The position numbers were made by a program, and so were the translations under genes. The notes under the pieces are model-generated. The model was not told the DNA's origin. It saw only the letters and a list, made by a program, of their open reading frames with translations, and ran no database searches. 64,000 nt of DNA from an uncultured Clostridia bacterium (GTDB lineage Bacteria > Bacillota > Clostridia > Oscillospirales > Ruminococcaceae). The DNA is taken from positions 108,015 through 172,014 of the forward strand of contig CANRLW010000001.1 in assembly GCA_947631575.1 (NCBI GenBank), in the 5' to 3' direction. This document shows positions 23,671-32,964 of this stretch, in pieces (positions within the stretch are counted from its first letter, which is position 1; every line of letters starts with the position of its first letter).

Positions 23671-24912
23671 TTGAATAAATTAAAAAAGTTTTTTGCGGCG
23701 GCGTTGAGCTTGTCGATGATATTTTGTGCTACAGGCTGTGAAAGACAATATTTCACGCCTATGGGCAATAGCTATTTCGACAGCGATCATTCCGGCGACA
23801 GTAATAATAACAGTAATAATGACAGCAATAACAATTCTTCCGTTGATGAAATGACCGTATTTGAAATGGTCGAGGATATGAAGATCGGCTGGAATCTGGG
23901 AAATACTTTTGACGCGAACGAATGTACATGGCTCACTGACGAAATGCAGTATGAAAGCGCATGGAACGGCGAAATGACCCGCGAGGAGCATATAAAAACG
24001 CTTAAAGACGCAGGCTTTAACGCTGTGAGAATTCCCGTTTCTTGGCATAATCACGTTGACGGCGATTATAACATAAGCGCTCCGTGGCTTGACAGGGTAG
24101 AGGAAGTTGTAAAATGGTGTCTTAACAATGATATGTACGTTATTCTCAATATTCATCACGACAACAGCACACAGTTCATGTACCCGAATAATCAGTATCT
24201 CGAACAATCGAAAAAGTATGTTACTACTATCTGGAAACAGCTTTCCGAAAGATTTAAGGATTACAGCCACAAGCTCATCTTTGAAAGCATGAACGAGCCG
24301 AGACTTGTCGGTCATAACAACGAATGGTGGATAGACCCGAACAACGCCGACTGTAAAGAGGCTATCTCCTGCATAAACGAGATAAATCAGGCGTTTGTGG
24401 ATACGGTCCGCGCTTCGGGCGGAAACAACACCTCGCGTTATCTTATGTGTCCGGGATATGACGCCTCGGCAGACGGCGCATTGAATGACGGTTTCGTCCT
24501 TCCGACAGACCCTGTTTCCGAAAACGAAAGCCGCATAATAGTGACTGTCCATGCGTATCTCCCTTATGATTTCGCGCTGAATGAATGGGGAACGAACTCA
24601 TGGTCAGCATCGAACCAAAGCGACGCAGACGGCGTGACGGTCTTTATGGATAACCTTTACAACAAATTTATCAGTAAGGGAACGGCAGTTATAATCGACG
24701 AGTTCGGCGCCCGTGACAAAAACGGAAACCTTGATGTAAGAACGGAATTTGCCGCATTTTATGTAAAGTCTGCAAGGGAGCGCGGCATGACGTGTTTCTG
24801 GTGGGACAATAACTTTTTCGGTTCGGGCGGCGAGGCGTTCGGACTTCTGGACAGAGAGTCAAACACATGGAAGTTTGAAAGTATAGTAAAGGCTCTTGTA
24901 GAAAATTCGTGA
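23671..24912 (+). CDS. GH5 cellulase (endo-beta-1,4-glucanase), lipoprotein
   Basis: Cell-surface glycoside hydrolase of 413 residues. The lipoprotein signal ends in CATGC (Cys23), and a Ser/Asn/Asp-rich spacer (residues 38-57) lifts the catalytic domain off the membrane. The GH5 (beta/alpha)8 barrel has MKIGWNLGNTFDA, NAVRIPVSWHNH, YVILNIHHD, acid/base Glu209 in FESMNEPR and nucleophile Glu344 in VIIDEFGARD, closest to the endoglucanase/xyloglucanase subfamily 4 type. TTG 23671 follows AGGAGTGAT. There is no dockerin or CBM. It is followed after 10 bases by plsC. Confidence 0.93.
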   Translation: MNKLKKFFAAALSLSMIFCATGCERQYFTPMGNSYFDSDHSGDSNNNSNNDSNNNSSVDEMTVFEMVEDMKIGWNLGNTFDANECTWLTDEMQYESAWNGEMTREEHIKTLKDAGFNAVRIPVSWHNHVDGDYNISAPWLDRVEEVVKWCLNNDMYVILNIHHDNSTQFMYPNNQYLEQSKKYVTTIWKQLSERFKDYSHKLIFESMNEPRLVGHNNEWWIDPNNADCKEAISCINEINQAFVDTVRASGGNNTSRYLMCPGYDASADGALNDGFVLPTDPVSENESRIIVTVHAYLPYDFALNEWGTNSWSASNQSDADGVTVFMDNLYNKFISKGTAVIIDEFGARDKNGNLDVRTEFAAFYVKSARERGMTCFWWDNNFFGSGGEAFGLLDRESNTWKFESIVKALVENS

Positions 24913-24922
24913 AAGAGAAAAT

Positions 24923-25717
24923 ATGCACCCTGTTCTTATTATTCTTATCCTAAGCTTAATTTGCGCGACAGTGCTTTGTGTTATTATCGGAAATTTCTGG
25001 TTGTTTTTAGCGATGTTTGCGGGAGCGGCTGTAGGTTTGTCGCTGCTTTTCTGGATAATATTAGCGGTATTTTCCTCTGTAGTACCGCACGGGAAAACCT
25101 ATCGCGAGCCTTCGGGCGTATATCTTTGGCTTTTAAACCTTGCCTATGCGTTTGTCTGCGGGGGCGCAGGCGTTAAAATAAGGCAGAGCGGTCTTGAAAA
25201 GCTACCCGAAGAGCCGTTTCTTCTGGTGTCAAATCACCGTTCGCAGCTTGACAACATGGTACAATGCCTTGTATTAAGACCTCGGAAGATAGCGTTTATA
25301 GCCAAAGCCGAGCTTTTTAAGATACCGATTGTAAGAGGAATGATAACGCGCTGTTGTTATATATCGCTCGGCAGGAAAAGCTCAAAGGGCGACAGGTCGG
25401 CGATAGAAACAGCCGAGGACTATATAAACCGAAAGGTCATGTCTATAGGCGTTTATCCCGAGGGACACCGCGGCAAAGACGGAAAAATGTTAAAGTTCCA
25501 TGCGGGGAGTTTAAAAATAGCCATTGATACGGGCTGTCCTGTTGTAGTATCGGCAATTATCGGCACCGAAAAAGTTCACAAGCGCTTTCCGTTCAGGAGA
25601 ACTGAAGTTCGTTTTGATATAATCGAAACGCTTGACCCGAAAGGCAGGAAGTCAATAGAGCTTTCGGAAGAGATACAGGAAAAAATAAGAAAACACATTG
25701 AGGAGAATGAACAATGA
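24923..25717 (+). CDS. plsC: 1-acylglycerol-3-phosphate acyltransferase (PlsC-like)
   Basis: Membrane acyltransferase that makes phosphatidic acid from lysophosphatidic acid. 264 residues: two N-terminal hydrophobic segments (LIILILSLICATVLCVIIG and FLAMFAGAAVGLSLLFWIILAVF), the HX4D motif in SNHRSQLDN, and the second motif PEGHRGKDG (usual EGTRS position). It overlaps the diacylglycerol kinase-like gene by four bases (ATGA), suggesting a coupled phospholipid salvage or synthesis step. Confidence 0.9.
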   Translation: MHPVLIILILSLICATVLCVIIGNFWLFLAMFAGAAVGLSLLFWIILAVFSSVVPHGKTYREPSGVYLWLLNLAYAFVCGGAGVKIRQSGLEKLPEEPFLLVSNHRSQLDNMVQCLVLRPRKIAFIAKAELFKIPIVRGMITRCCYISLGRKSSKGDRSAIETAEDYINRKVMSIGVYPEGHRGKDGKMLKFHAGSLKIAIDTGCPVVVSAIIGTEKVHKRFPFRRTEVRFDIIETLDPKGRKSIELSEEIQEKIRKHIEENEQ

Positions 25718-26559
25718 TAGTTTATTACAATCCGCTCGCGGCAAACGGAAAAGGACTTGAAAACGCGCAAAAGATAAAAGAGCTTAGCAATGAAAAAGTT
25801 GAGTTTAAGGATATTCGCGAGGTCGATTATGCAGATATGCTCAAAAGCGAAGAAAAAATAGTTCTGTGCGGCGGAGATGGTACGATAAGCCGACTTGTAA
25901 ACAGCGTAGACGAAATTCCCGACGAACTCGAAATTTACTATTTCCCCGCAGGCACGGGAAACGATTTTACACGCGATATCGGAAAAGACGGACTTGTCCT
26001 GTTAAATCCGTATATAAAAGATCTTCCCACAGCGACCGTAAAAGGAAAGAGCTTTAAGATACTGAACGGCATAGGCTACGGGATAGACGGTTATTGCTGC
26101 GAGATAGGCGACAAGCTCCGCCAGAGTTCCGATAAGCCTGTAAATTACCCGGCTATTGCCATAAAGGGTGTTCTATATGATTTCAAACCTCGTAACGCCG
26201 TCGCCATAGTAGACGGAAAGAAATACGAGTTTAAAAAGGTGTGGCTCGCTCCGACAATGAACGGCAGATTTTACGGCGGGGGAATGTGCATAACTCCAAA
26301 CCAGGACAGACTAAACCCCGAGCGGAAAATAACTTTTGCCGTATGGCATGACGCAGGAAAGCTCACAACCCTAATGCGTTTTTCATCTATCTTTAAAGGC
26401 GAGCATATTAAGTACCCTAAGATGTTTACAATGATAGAAGGTTATGACGTCGAGGTAAAATTCGACCGTCCAACGCCCTTGCAGGCTGACGGCGAAACGA
26501 TAACGGACGTTGAAAGTTATACAATGAAAAGTGCAGTTCTTAATAAACAAACGGTCTGA
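25714..26559 (+). CDS. dagK: Diacylglycerol kinase-family lipid kinase
   Basis: 281-residue soluble lipid kinase of the DagK/YegS family, expected to phosphorylate diacylglycerol to phosphatidic acid on the inner leaflet. The catalytic GGDGT motif is VLCGGDGTISRLVNS, and GTGNDFTRDI is the nucleotide-binding loop. The C-terminal beta-sandwich carries VEVKFDRPTPLQADGE with the family's DGE motif. It shares four bases with plsC, and both make or use phosphatidic acid. The upstream Asn-Pro motif appears as IVYYNPLAANGKG. Confidence 0.92.
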   Translation: MIVYYNPLAANGKGLENAQKIKELSNEKVEFKDIREVDYADMLKSEEKIVLCGGDGTISRLVNSVDEIPDELEIYYFPAGTGNDFTRDIGKDGLVLLNPYIKDLPTATVKGKSFKILNGIGYGIDGYCCEIGDKLRQSSDKPVNYPAIAIKGVLYDFKPRNAVAIVDGKKYEFKKVWLAPTMNGRFYGGGMCITPNQDRLNPERKITFAVWHDAGKLTTLMRFSSIFKGEHIKYPKMFTMIEGYDVEVKFDRPTPLQADGETITDVESYTMKSAVLNKQTV

Positions 26560-26595
26560 CCGTCAAATGATAAATATTACATAAAAGGTGACATT

Positions 26596-28572
26596 ATGAG
26601 CAAAAAATATATAAAAGTATGCGCGCTTATGCTGACGGCGGTATTATTTACGGCAGGCTGCAAGCGTTCGGAAAATCAGCGTGTTCCCGATGACAGCTAT
26701 TATTCGTCCGAAAGCAGCGATTTTTCGGGAGAATTTAATTCTTCCGATATAAACAGCTCGTCTGACGAAAGTTCAGGTTCCGGCATTACGCAAAGCTCGA
26801 ACCCCACCAACACACAAAGCTCAAATTCCAATAACACTCAAAGTTCCAAGCCCAGTAATACACAAAGTTCAAAGCCAAACAACAATCAAAGTTCGCAATC
26901 CAACAATTCTCAAAGCTCCAAGCCGAACAATAATCAGTCCGGAGCGCTCTCTCTCGAGTTCAGGAAAAATTCAAGCTGGCGCGAGGGAAACAATTATTGC
27001 GGAACTATCGAAGTCGTTGTGAAAAACAGCGGCAGCACGGTCAATAACTGGAAAGCAAGCTTTACCGTTCCGAGCGGTTTTAAGATAACAAACAGCTGGA
27101 GCGCTGATTTTTCGGTAAACGGAACAACTGTGACTGTTTCGGGAAATACTTCTATTCCTCAGAACGGCTCTGTGACAGCGGGATTTAACTTTAGCTGTCC
27201 TTCGGACTTTTCGCCTTCCGGAGGAAATGCAAGTGGCACTTCCCAGAACAATACACCTGCGGGTACAAGCTCTTCTCAGAATAATAACAACAATGACACT
27301 ATCCCTTCCGAAAACGTTTCGGGTACCGTAGCCGAGCTTTTGGAGAGAGTTCCCGAGGCTAAACAGGGCGACGACTGGCTTCATACCGACGGACGCAGGA
27401 TACTTGACAAAAACGGAAAAGAAGTCTGGCTCACGGGAGTGAACTGGTTCGGCTATAATACGGGAACGAATACGTTTGACGGGCTTTGGAACAGCCAGCT
27501 TGCTCCTACCGTAAAATCTATAGCCGACCATGGTTTCAATCTTATCCGCGTGCCTATATCTGCGCAGCTTATAAATCAGTGGTCTGCGGGAGAATATCCT
27601 AAAGCAAATTATAACAACGCATACAATACAGAGCTAAACGATATGAACTCCCTGCAAATATTTGACTATTTCTTAAAGCTTGCCGAACAGAACGGAATGA
27701 AGGTCATGCCCGATATCCATTGCGCCGAAACGGACGCCCAGGGGCATAACGTAAATCTCTGGTATACTTCAAAGGTAACGGTCGAGGATTATTATCATGC
27801 TCTCGAATGGTTTGCTGACAGGTATAAGAACAACGATACCATAATAGCCTTCGACATTAAAAACGAACCTCACGGAAAACCGAACGAAACAAATAAGGCA
27901 ATATGGAACAATTCTACGGACATAAACAACTGGAAATACACCGCAGAGACTGCCGCAAAGCGTATTCTCGCAAAAAATCCCAATCTGCTCATAATGGTCG
28001 AGGGAACGGAAATATTCCCGATAAGCTCTTCCAATATGGATTATCATTCTACCAACAGCAAGGATTATTATTTCAACTGGTGGGGCGGAAATCTTCGCGG
28101 AGTAAAGAATTATCCCGTAAATCTCGGGAAATATCAGGACAAGCTCGTTTATTCTCCTCATGATTACGGTCCTACCGTATACGAACAGCCGTGGTTTCAG
28201 GGCGGGTATGATTATAACAGCCTTATGAAAGACTGCTGGCACGACAACTGGTTCTATATTTACGAGGACAATACCGCTCCTCTTCTTATCGGAGAATGGG
28301 GAGGATTTATGCGCGAGCCGAATCTTAAATGGATGACCTGTATGCGTCAGCTCATAAAGACTTATCATTTAAATCACACCTTCTGGTGTTTCAACGCAAA
28401 TTCGGGCGACACGGGCGGACTTGTCCTCGACGATTTTAAGACATGGGACAATGAAAAATATTCGTTTGTAAAAGAAGTTCTTTGGCAGGAAGGCGGAAAA
28501 TTCGTAGGTCTTGACCATGAAATTCCGCTCGGCGAAAACGGAATAAATCTGACAAAGGCAAAGGGACTGTAA
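26596..28572 (+). CDS. Multidomain GH5 cellulase lipoprotein with CBM2-like module
   Basis: 658-residue cell-surface cellulase. In order: lipoprotein signal with Cys22 (LFTAGC); Ser/Asn-rich linker with an 8-residue tandem repeat (residues 72-115); CBM2-like carbohydrate-binding module (about 117-206, [35 protein letters not shown]); second Ser/Asn linker; GH5 catalytic domain (about 258-650). Catalytic residues: acid/base Glu424 in [10 protein letters not shown] and nucleophile Glu567 in [24 protein letters not shown] and YSPHDYGP suggest the subfamily 1 type. AAAGGTG precedes the ATG. It probably binds cellulose and tethers cells to fibre. Confidence 0.93.
   Translation: MSKKYIKVCALMLTAVLFTAGCKRSENQRVPDDSYYSSESSDFSGEFNSSDINSSSDESSGSGITQSSNPTNTQSSNSNNTQSSKPSNTQSSKPNNNQSSQSNNSQSSKPNNNQSGALSLEFRKNSSWREGNNYCGTIEVVVKNSGSTVNNWKASFTVPSGFKITNSWSADFSVNGTTVTVSGNTSIPQNGSVTAGFNFSCPSDFSPSGGNASGTSQNNTPAGTSSSQNNNNNDTIPSENVSGTVAELLERVPEAKQGDDWLHTDGRRILDKNGKEVWLTGVNWFGYNTGTNTFDGLWNSQLAPTVKSIADHGFNLIRVPISAQLINQWSAGEYPKANYNNAYNTELNDMNSLQIFDYFLKLAEQNGMKVMPDIHCAETDAQGHNVNLWYTSKVTVEDYYHALEWFADRYKNNDTIIAFDIKNEPHGKPNETNKAIWNNSTDINNWKYTAETAAKRILAKNPNLLIMVEGTEIFPISSSNMDYHSTNSKDYYFNWWGGNLRGVKNYPVNLGKYQDKLVYSPHDYGPTVYEQPWFQGGYDYNSLMKDCWHDNWFYIYEDNTAPLLIGEWGGFMREPNLKWMTCMRQLIKTYHLNHTFWCFNANSGDTGGLVLDDFKTWDNEKYSFVKEVLWQEGGKFVGLDHEIPLGENGINLTKAKGL
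26809..26940 (+). repeat. 24-bp tandem repeat coding [12 protein letters not shown] linker units
   Basis: About 6.5 degenerate 24-base units encode eight-residue repeats ([32 protein letters not shown] and so on) between the lipid anchor and the CBM of the cellulase. Third-position differences show they are not recent copies. Confidence 0.8.
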
Positions 28573-28596
28573 AAATAATACGGGGAGTTGAAATTT

Positions 28597-29709
28597 TTGG
28601 GGAAGAAAGTTGCTCGTGTAATAGGATATGTTTTCTGCGGGATAATGCTCGCCGTGTGCATATTTCTGGCATTTGTGTCATGGGCATTTACATCAGAGGA
28701 GACCGTAGGTGTTTTCGGCGTTAATATTTATGTCGCAAACGGGGATAATTTAACAGGCGTTCCCGATAAAAGCGCGGTCATAGTATTTTCATGCGAGCCT
28801 TATGAGATAAGCGAGGGAAAGCTGCTTTTGTACAAAAAAGGTGAAACACTTTCTCTCGGCTATGGAAAAAGCTACAGCGTAAATAACGGAGTTTACAGCA
28901 TAAACGTTTTAGAAAATGATAATGAGCTTATAATAGCAGGGGAAGACCTTGTAGGAAAAGCCGAATACAGCAGCAGGATAATAGGAAAGATAATACTGTT
29001 TGTAAAGTCGCCTTTCGGAGTTTTGTGCATAGCAATTGCGCCTTGTCTTGCGCTTATAATTTTTGATATTATTAGAGCGTCAGTTTCTAAGAGACATGCC
29101 GAAATTGTTCCCGAAAAGGAACAAATACTCATAGACAAAGGAGCGCTGACCGAAAAGCTTACGCCTGTACTTACAGCAAACAAGCAGTCGAATGAAGGCG
29201 TTTTGTTTTCTTATACAGCTAAACAGAAAAAGTCTGAAAATACAACGGAAGAAAAAAACGAATCCTCCAAACCGCCTCGAAGAAACGCGGGAGCTATGCC
29301 GCCGGATATTTCCGAAAGCGGCATAACAAAAAGCGATCAGGCATTTTTCTCACAGACAGGCGCACCGCAGGATCTCAAAAGCGCATATTTGCGAAGTATA
29401 GTTAAAAAGCCCTCGGACGGTGTAAAAGTATTGCCGAAAGAAATTGAAACTCAAAAAGAAATAAAATCTGAGGACAATGAAGAAACTCCTAAAATTGTCG
29501 AAGTTAAAGAAATTGAAGATAAAGGATCTGAACTGGAAGATATCGAAGTGAAAGATACTGAAGTTGAAGATACCAAAGTTCCAAATAATGATGAGTCAAC
29601 TGCAAAAACTTCTAAAGCCTCCGATTTTATAGACGATATACTTGGAGTAAAACGAGACAAAGTCGATGAAATAATCTCGGAGCTTGAAAATAAGAATAAA
29701 CAAGAATAG
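28597..29709 (+). CDS. Signal peptidase I-like membrane protein without catalytic residues
   Basis: About 370 residues. The first half resembles SipW-type signal peptidases in layout: TM1 (GYVFCGIMLAVCIFLAFVSWAF), an extracytoplasmic beta domain, then the typical end SRIIGKIILFVKSPFGVL and TM2 (LCIAIAPCLALIIFDII). The Ser of the SGSMxP box is missing: the region reads GVNIYVANGDNLTGVP. I see no candidate Lys/His dyad, so it may be a pseudo-peptidase. The second half is an acidic, low-complexity cytoplasmic tail with KDTEVEDTKV-like repeats. TTG 28597 is 9 bases after GGGGAG; TTG 28588 is the alternative. Known function: none. Confidence 0.65.
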   Translation: MGKKVARVIGYVFCGIMLAVCIFLAFVSWAFTSEETVGVFGVNIYVANGDNLTGVPDKSAVIVFSCEPYEISEGKLLLYKKGETLSLGYGKSYSVNNGVYSINVLENDNELIIAGEDLVGKAEYSSRIIGKIILFVKSPFGVLCIAIAPCLALIIFDIIRASVSKRHAEIVPEKEQILIDKGALTEKLTPVLTANKQSNEGVLFSYTAKQKKSENTTEEKNESSKPPRRNAGAMPPDISESGITKSDQAFFSQTGAPQDLKSAYLRSIVKKPSDGVKVLPKEIETQKEIKSEDNEETPKIVEVKEIEDKGSELEDIEVKDTEVEDTKVPNNDESTAKTSKASDFIDDILGVKRDKVDEIISELENKNKQE

Positions 29710-29718
29710 GTGAAATTT

Positions 29719-30405
29719 ATGTCAAGTCACAGCCATGCAAAAAGGCTTAACAGAATAGAAATTCCTCACTACACAAAGGGCGAGGAAATATTCAATATGA
29801 CGTCGCACATTGTCGGCGGCGCACTCGGAATTACCGCAACAACGCTCTGCGTTATTATGGCGGCGCTCCATCATAATGTTTACGGAGTAATAAGCGGCGC
29901 GATATACGGCGCAATGATGATAATTCTCTACTGTATGTCTAGCATTTATCACGGACTTCACCCCGAGCTTAAAGCAAAAAAGGTTTTCAGAATACTAGAC
30001 CATTGCGCTATATACCTGCTTATCGCGGGGACATATACGCCTTTTACGCTTTGCACTATCCGCGAGGCTAATACCGCGCTCGGCTGGGTCTATTTTGGTA
30101 TACAGTGGGGACTTGCAGCAGCGGGAATTGTCTTAAACGCTATAGACATGAAACGCTTTAAAACTGTTTCAATGCTTTTATATCTCGGACTTGGCTGGTG
30201 TATAGTGTTTACTATGAAAACAGTTCTTGAGGGAATAGGCGTCGGGGGCTTAGTCTTTCTGCTTACAGGCGGCGTTTGCTATACGATAGGAGCGGTCGTT
30301 TACGCAATAGGCAAAAAACACGCCTATATGCATTCGGTTTTCCATTTGTTCGTAGTTGCCGGAAGTCTCCTGCACTTTTTCTGCATACTGTTTTATGTGA
30401 TGTAA
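29719..30405 (+). CDS. Hemolysin III / PAQR family membrane protein
   Basis: 228-residue seven-helix protein of the COG1272 (YqfA/hemolysin III) family, bacterial relatives of adiponectin receptors, thought to be Zn-dependent membrane hydrolases. Conserved metal-ligand motifs: SSIYHGLHP (helix 2), LDHCAIYLLIAGTYTPF (helix 3) and HSVFHLFVVAGSLLHFF (helix 7). ATG 29719 is used because AGGTGA ends 6 bases before it. It starts 9 bases after the preceding stop. Confidence 0.92.
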   Translation: MSSHSHAKRLNRIEIPHYTKGEEIFNMTSHIVGGALGITATTLCVIMAALHHNVYGVISGAIYGAMMIILYCMSSIYHGLHPELKAKKVFRILDHCAIYLLIAGTYTPFTLCTIREANTALGWVYFGIQWGLAAAGIVLNAIDMKRFKTVSMLLYLGLGWCIVFTMKTVLEGIGVGGLVFLLTGGVCYTIGAVVYAIGKKHAYMHSVFHLFVVAGSLLHFFCILFYVM

Positions 30406-30482
30406 TTTTTTGTGCAATTTACGTTGTGTTGGATCATACAAATTTTCCTTGTAAAGCGTTTTATAAAAAAGAAAGGAAATCT

Positions 30483-31148
30483 ATGAAAAAAACAACTACC
30501 GCAGGAAAAACAATCGGCATTGTGACGACTGTTGTTATCTGTATTCTTATCTTGGCAGCATGGTTTTATCTGTGTTCATATCTTGACAAAAACGACTTAA
30601 AAATTTATTTTGCGGGAAAGCTCTTTGATAAAACATTTTTGGCTTATCTTGCCGTAGGCGTAGGTTTTTTCCTTCAAGGCTTGTCAAATATATTCGGTTT
30701 AAGAGAAATAACCGAAAAGTCCGCGCGCAGAAAAAGAATAGCTCTTATCTGCGCAATGGGCGTGTTTTTTGCAGCGGCTGTCGGCTTTACCATCTACGAC
30801 ATTGTTTATCATGACCCGAATGAATACATAGAGGAGATAGATTTAGGCGGCGAAAAGGGGATTGTATTTGTTGAAAAAACCGACAAGATTGCATCGACGG
30901 AAAATGAATTCACGCAAATTTATGTTTACCAAAGAAACGGCGTAACAGTAAAGCAGATAGACCATATTTACGAAGATGATTTCGTAAATAAAACCATGAT
31001 CTCAGATAAGCAGTACACATGGGAATACAGTGGCGGAACATTTGCGTTATCGCTAAATTACGGAGGACTGGCGGACGGGGTTACCTGGACAAACGAGGAG
31101 TGGAATAAAAATCCTCCCGAGTTTATCCGAAAAGAATATACGCTATAG
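30483..31148 (+). CDS. Membrane protein of unknown function
   Basis: 221 residues with three hydrophobic spans: IGIVTTVVICILILAAWFYLC, TFLAYLAVGVGFFLQGLSNIFG and IALICAMGVFFAAAVGFTIYDI. An extracytoplasmic or cytoplasmic domain of about 100 residues follows, rich in aromatic and acidic residues (ending WNKNPPEFIRKEYTL). I do not recognise the family. AAAGGAAATCT precedes the ATG. It is the last gene before a palindromic intergenic element. Confidence 0.7.
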   Translation: MKKTTTAGKTIGIVTTVVICILILAAWFYLCSYLDKNDLKIYFAGKLFDKTFLAYLAVGVGFFLQGLSNIFGLREITEKSARRKRIALICAMGVFFAAAVGFTIYDIVYHDPNEYIEEIDLGGEKGIVFVEKTDKIASTENEFTQIYVYQRNGVTVKQIDHIYEDDFVNKTMISDKQYTWEYSGGTFALSLNYGGLADGVTWTNEEWNKNPPEFIRKEYTL

Positions 31149-31151
31149 GAA

Positions 31152-31228
31152 AACGCGCTGTCAGTTAACAGCGCGTTGTCAGTTGACAGTTTACACATTA
31201 TGCGCGAAGTGCATAATGCGTAAACTGT
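31152..31228. repeat. Palindromic intergenic element, two adjacent hairpins
   Basis: Hairpin A is AACGCGCTGT/ACAGCGCGTT (31152-31177). Hairpin B is ACAGTTTAC-A-CATTATGC with GCATAATG-C-GTAAACTGT (31186-31228), 17 bp with one mismatch. Between and within them runs a repeated TGTCAGTTRACAG motif. It resembles small intergenic repeat elements rather than a simple terminator. Confidence 0.55.
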
Positions 31229-31241
31229 ATACTAAAAGTAC

Positions 31242-31263
31242 CCCCTACCTTTAATGGTAGGGG
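31242..31263. terminator. Terminator after the hydrogenase gene
   Basis: CCCCTACC (31242-31249) pairs with GGTAGGGG (31256-31263). The minus-strand tail is GTACTTTTAG. Confidence 0.6.
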
Positions 31264-31271
31264 ATTTGTGT

Positions 31272-32696
31272 TTATTTGCCGAGCGTTGCAACCGCTCCTA
31301 AGATCGTCTTTTCAAGCGCCTCTCTGCCGTATTTATCGACTTCAGCCTTATTCTTTTCTCCGTGAGTAAGACAGCCTGCGCCGCCTATACAACCGCCCAT
31401 ACAAGCCATTCCTTCGATAAAGTTTGCGTCGAGCATATTCTTGCTCTTTTTGAGGAGCGCCACCTTGCAGGCCTCTATTCCGTCGCAGACGCACGCTTTA
31501 AGATCAACCTCAAGATTCTGCTCTTTTATGCCTTCTTCTACCGCGTCAGCAAGACCGCCACTTCTTGCAAAAATTCTTCCGAAATAAGATGCATTGTCGA
31601 GCGACTCTTCTTCGAGGCTCGTAATATCTATATCCCTTGCGTCAAACAACGCCTGAAGTTCTTCAAACGTCATCGCCGCATCAACATACGGCTTTACGGT
31701 ATCTTTCTGAACTTCCATTTTTTTCGCCGTGCAAGGACCGATAAATACTACCTTTGCATTTTCGTCCGTGCTCTTTATAAATTTCGAGATAGTCGCCATA
31801 GGGGAGAGGTTGTGCGAAATATTTCCGACCATATCCGGGAAATTCTTGTGAATAAAATCCACAAAGGCAGGACAGCACGAGCTTGTTAAAAATCCCTTTT
31901 CCGCCAACTCCGCAGATTCAGCCTGCGCTACCATATCCGCGCCGAGCGCCGCCTCAACTATCGCATGAAATCCGAGCTGTTTAAGTCCCGCAACGACCTG
32001 ACCCGGCTTTGCATAGCTGAACTGGCTCACTATAGCGGGCGCAACAACGCCGTAAACTCTTATGTCGTTCCTCTTTTCGCTCTTTTTGAGCATATCAATG
32101 ACATTCAGTATGTACGACTTGTCCATAATTGCACCGAACGGACACATATAAACGCACGCTCCGCAGGAAATACACTTTGAGTTGTCTATTTGTGCCGCGC
32201 GGTTTTCGTCCATTTCTATCGCCTTTACCTTGCAGGCGCTCTGGCATGGACGCTTTCTGCTGACTATCGCGGTATACGGGCAGACCTTTGCACATGCTCC
32301 GCATTCCTTGCATTTCGACTTGTCTATTTGCGCCTCGTGGTTCTGGTTAAAGGAAATAGCCCCAAACCTGCAAGCGTCCTCGCAGCGGTGCGCCAGACAC
32401 CCTCTGCATGCGTTTGTTACTTCAAATCCGCCTACGGGACATTCATCGCACGCAATGTTTATAACTTCAATTACATTCGGGTTTTCCTTGTCGCCGCCAA
32501 TAGCTATCTTTACGCGCTCTGCAAGAATCGCGCGCTCTTTGTATACGCAGCAACGCATTGTAGGAGTATTTGTCGGAACGATTATTTTCGGAATATCGAG
32601 CAGATTGTCATATAACGTTCCGTTCCAAGCCTGCTTTGCTACTTCTCTCAATACCTTGTATTTCAGATATTGTACCTTAGTATCAAATTTTCTCAT
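31272..32696 (-). CDS. [FeFe] hydrogenase, group B type
   Basis: 474-residue monomeric iron hydrogenase (TIGR04105-like). The N-terminal half carries Fe-S cluster motifs: CDECPVGG and CRGCLAHRCEDAC (residues 83-109), CKECGACAKVCP (129-139) and CISCGACVYMCP (175-185). The H-cluster domain has its signatures SSCCPAF (near 272), GPCTAKKME (near 320) and ACMGGCIGGAGC (431-442). Group B enzymes of fermentative Clostridia are poorly characterised; hydrogen evolution or sensing from reduced ferredoxin is inferred. It is the last gene of a three-gene minus-strand operon, 9 bases after the small ferredoxin-like gene. Confidence 0.95.
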   Translation of the reverse strand: MRKFDTKVQYLKYKVLREVAKQAWNGTLYDNLLDIPKIIVPTNTPTMRCCVYKERAILAERVKIAIGGDKENPNVIEVINIACDECPVGGFEVTNACRGCLAHRCEDACRFGAISFNQNHEAQIDKSKCKECGACAKVCPYTAIVSRKRPCQSACKVKAIEMDENRAAQIDNSKCISCGACVYMCPFGAIMDKSYILNVIDMLKKSEKRNDIRVYGVVAPAIVSQFSYAKPGQVVAGLKQLGFHAIVEAALGADMVAQAESAELAEKGFLTSSCCPAFVDFIHKNFPDMVGNISHNLSPMATISKFIKSTDENAKVVFIGPCTAKKMEVQKDTVKPYVDAAMTFEELQALFDARDIDITSLEEESLDNASYFGRIFARSGGLADAVEEGIKEQNLEVDLKACVCDGIEACKVALLKKSKNMLDANFIEGMACMGGCIGGAGCLTHGEKNKAEVDKYGREALEKTILGAVATLGK

Positions 32697-32705
32697 AATC
32701 TATCC

Positions 32706-32951
32706 TCAATTCATCTTAGAAAGAATTTCGTTATCAAAAAATTCGTCAACATTTTCCGGGAGCACGGAGTATATCTTTTCATCAACCATAACTCTGACGC
32801 CGTCTTCGCCGCATTTTTTCATGCAAAACGCGCCGTTAAGCTCCGTCTTTTCCGAAAGATCGTTTTCCGCGATAAGCTCCTGTAAACGGTTTACAACTCT
32901 TTTAGAACCTTTAAGGTGGCAAGAACTGCCTATACATATTGTAATTTTCAT
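32706..32951 (-). CDS. Thioredoxin-like [2Fe-2S] ferredoxin domain protein
   Basis: 81 residues with the NuoE/HydC C-terminal fold. Four cysteines (Cys6, Cys11, Cys43, Cys47 in ICIGSSCH and AFCMKKC) match the [2Fe-2S] ligand pattern of Trx-like ferredoxins. ATG 32951 follows GGAGGAA directly, and the longer frame overlaps the previous gene. It lies just upstream of the group B hydrogenase and is a likely electron-transfer partner. Confidence 0.9.
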   Translation of the reverse strand: MKITICIGSSCHLKGSKRVVNRLQELIAENDLSEKTELNGAFCMKKCGEDGVRVMVDEKIYSVLPENVDEFFDNEILSKMN

Positions 32952-32964
32952 AAATTCCTCCGTC

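Noticed and set aside
23680..24552. 290-codon open frame on the minus strand
   Set aside because: Antisense to the GH5 cellulase with intact catalytic motifs.
26809..26940. CRISPR-like or minisatellite array
   Set aside because: The periodic 24-base units are in frame and encode a Ser/Asn linker inside a cellulase. There are no spacers.
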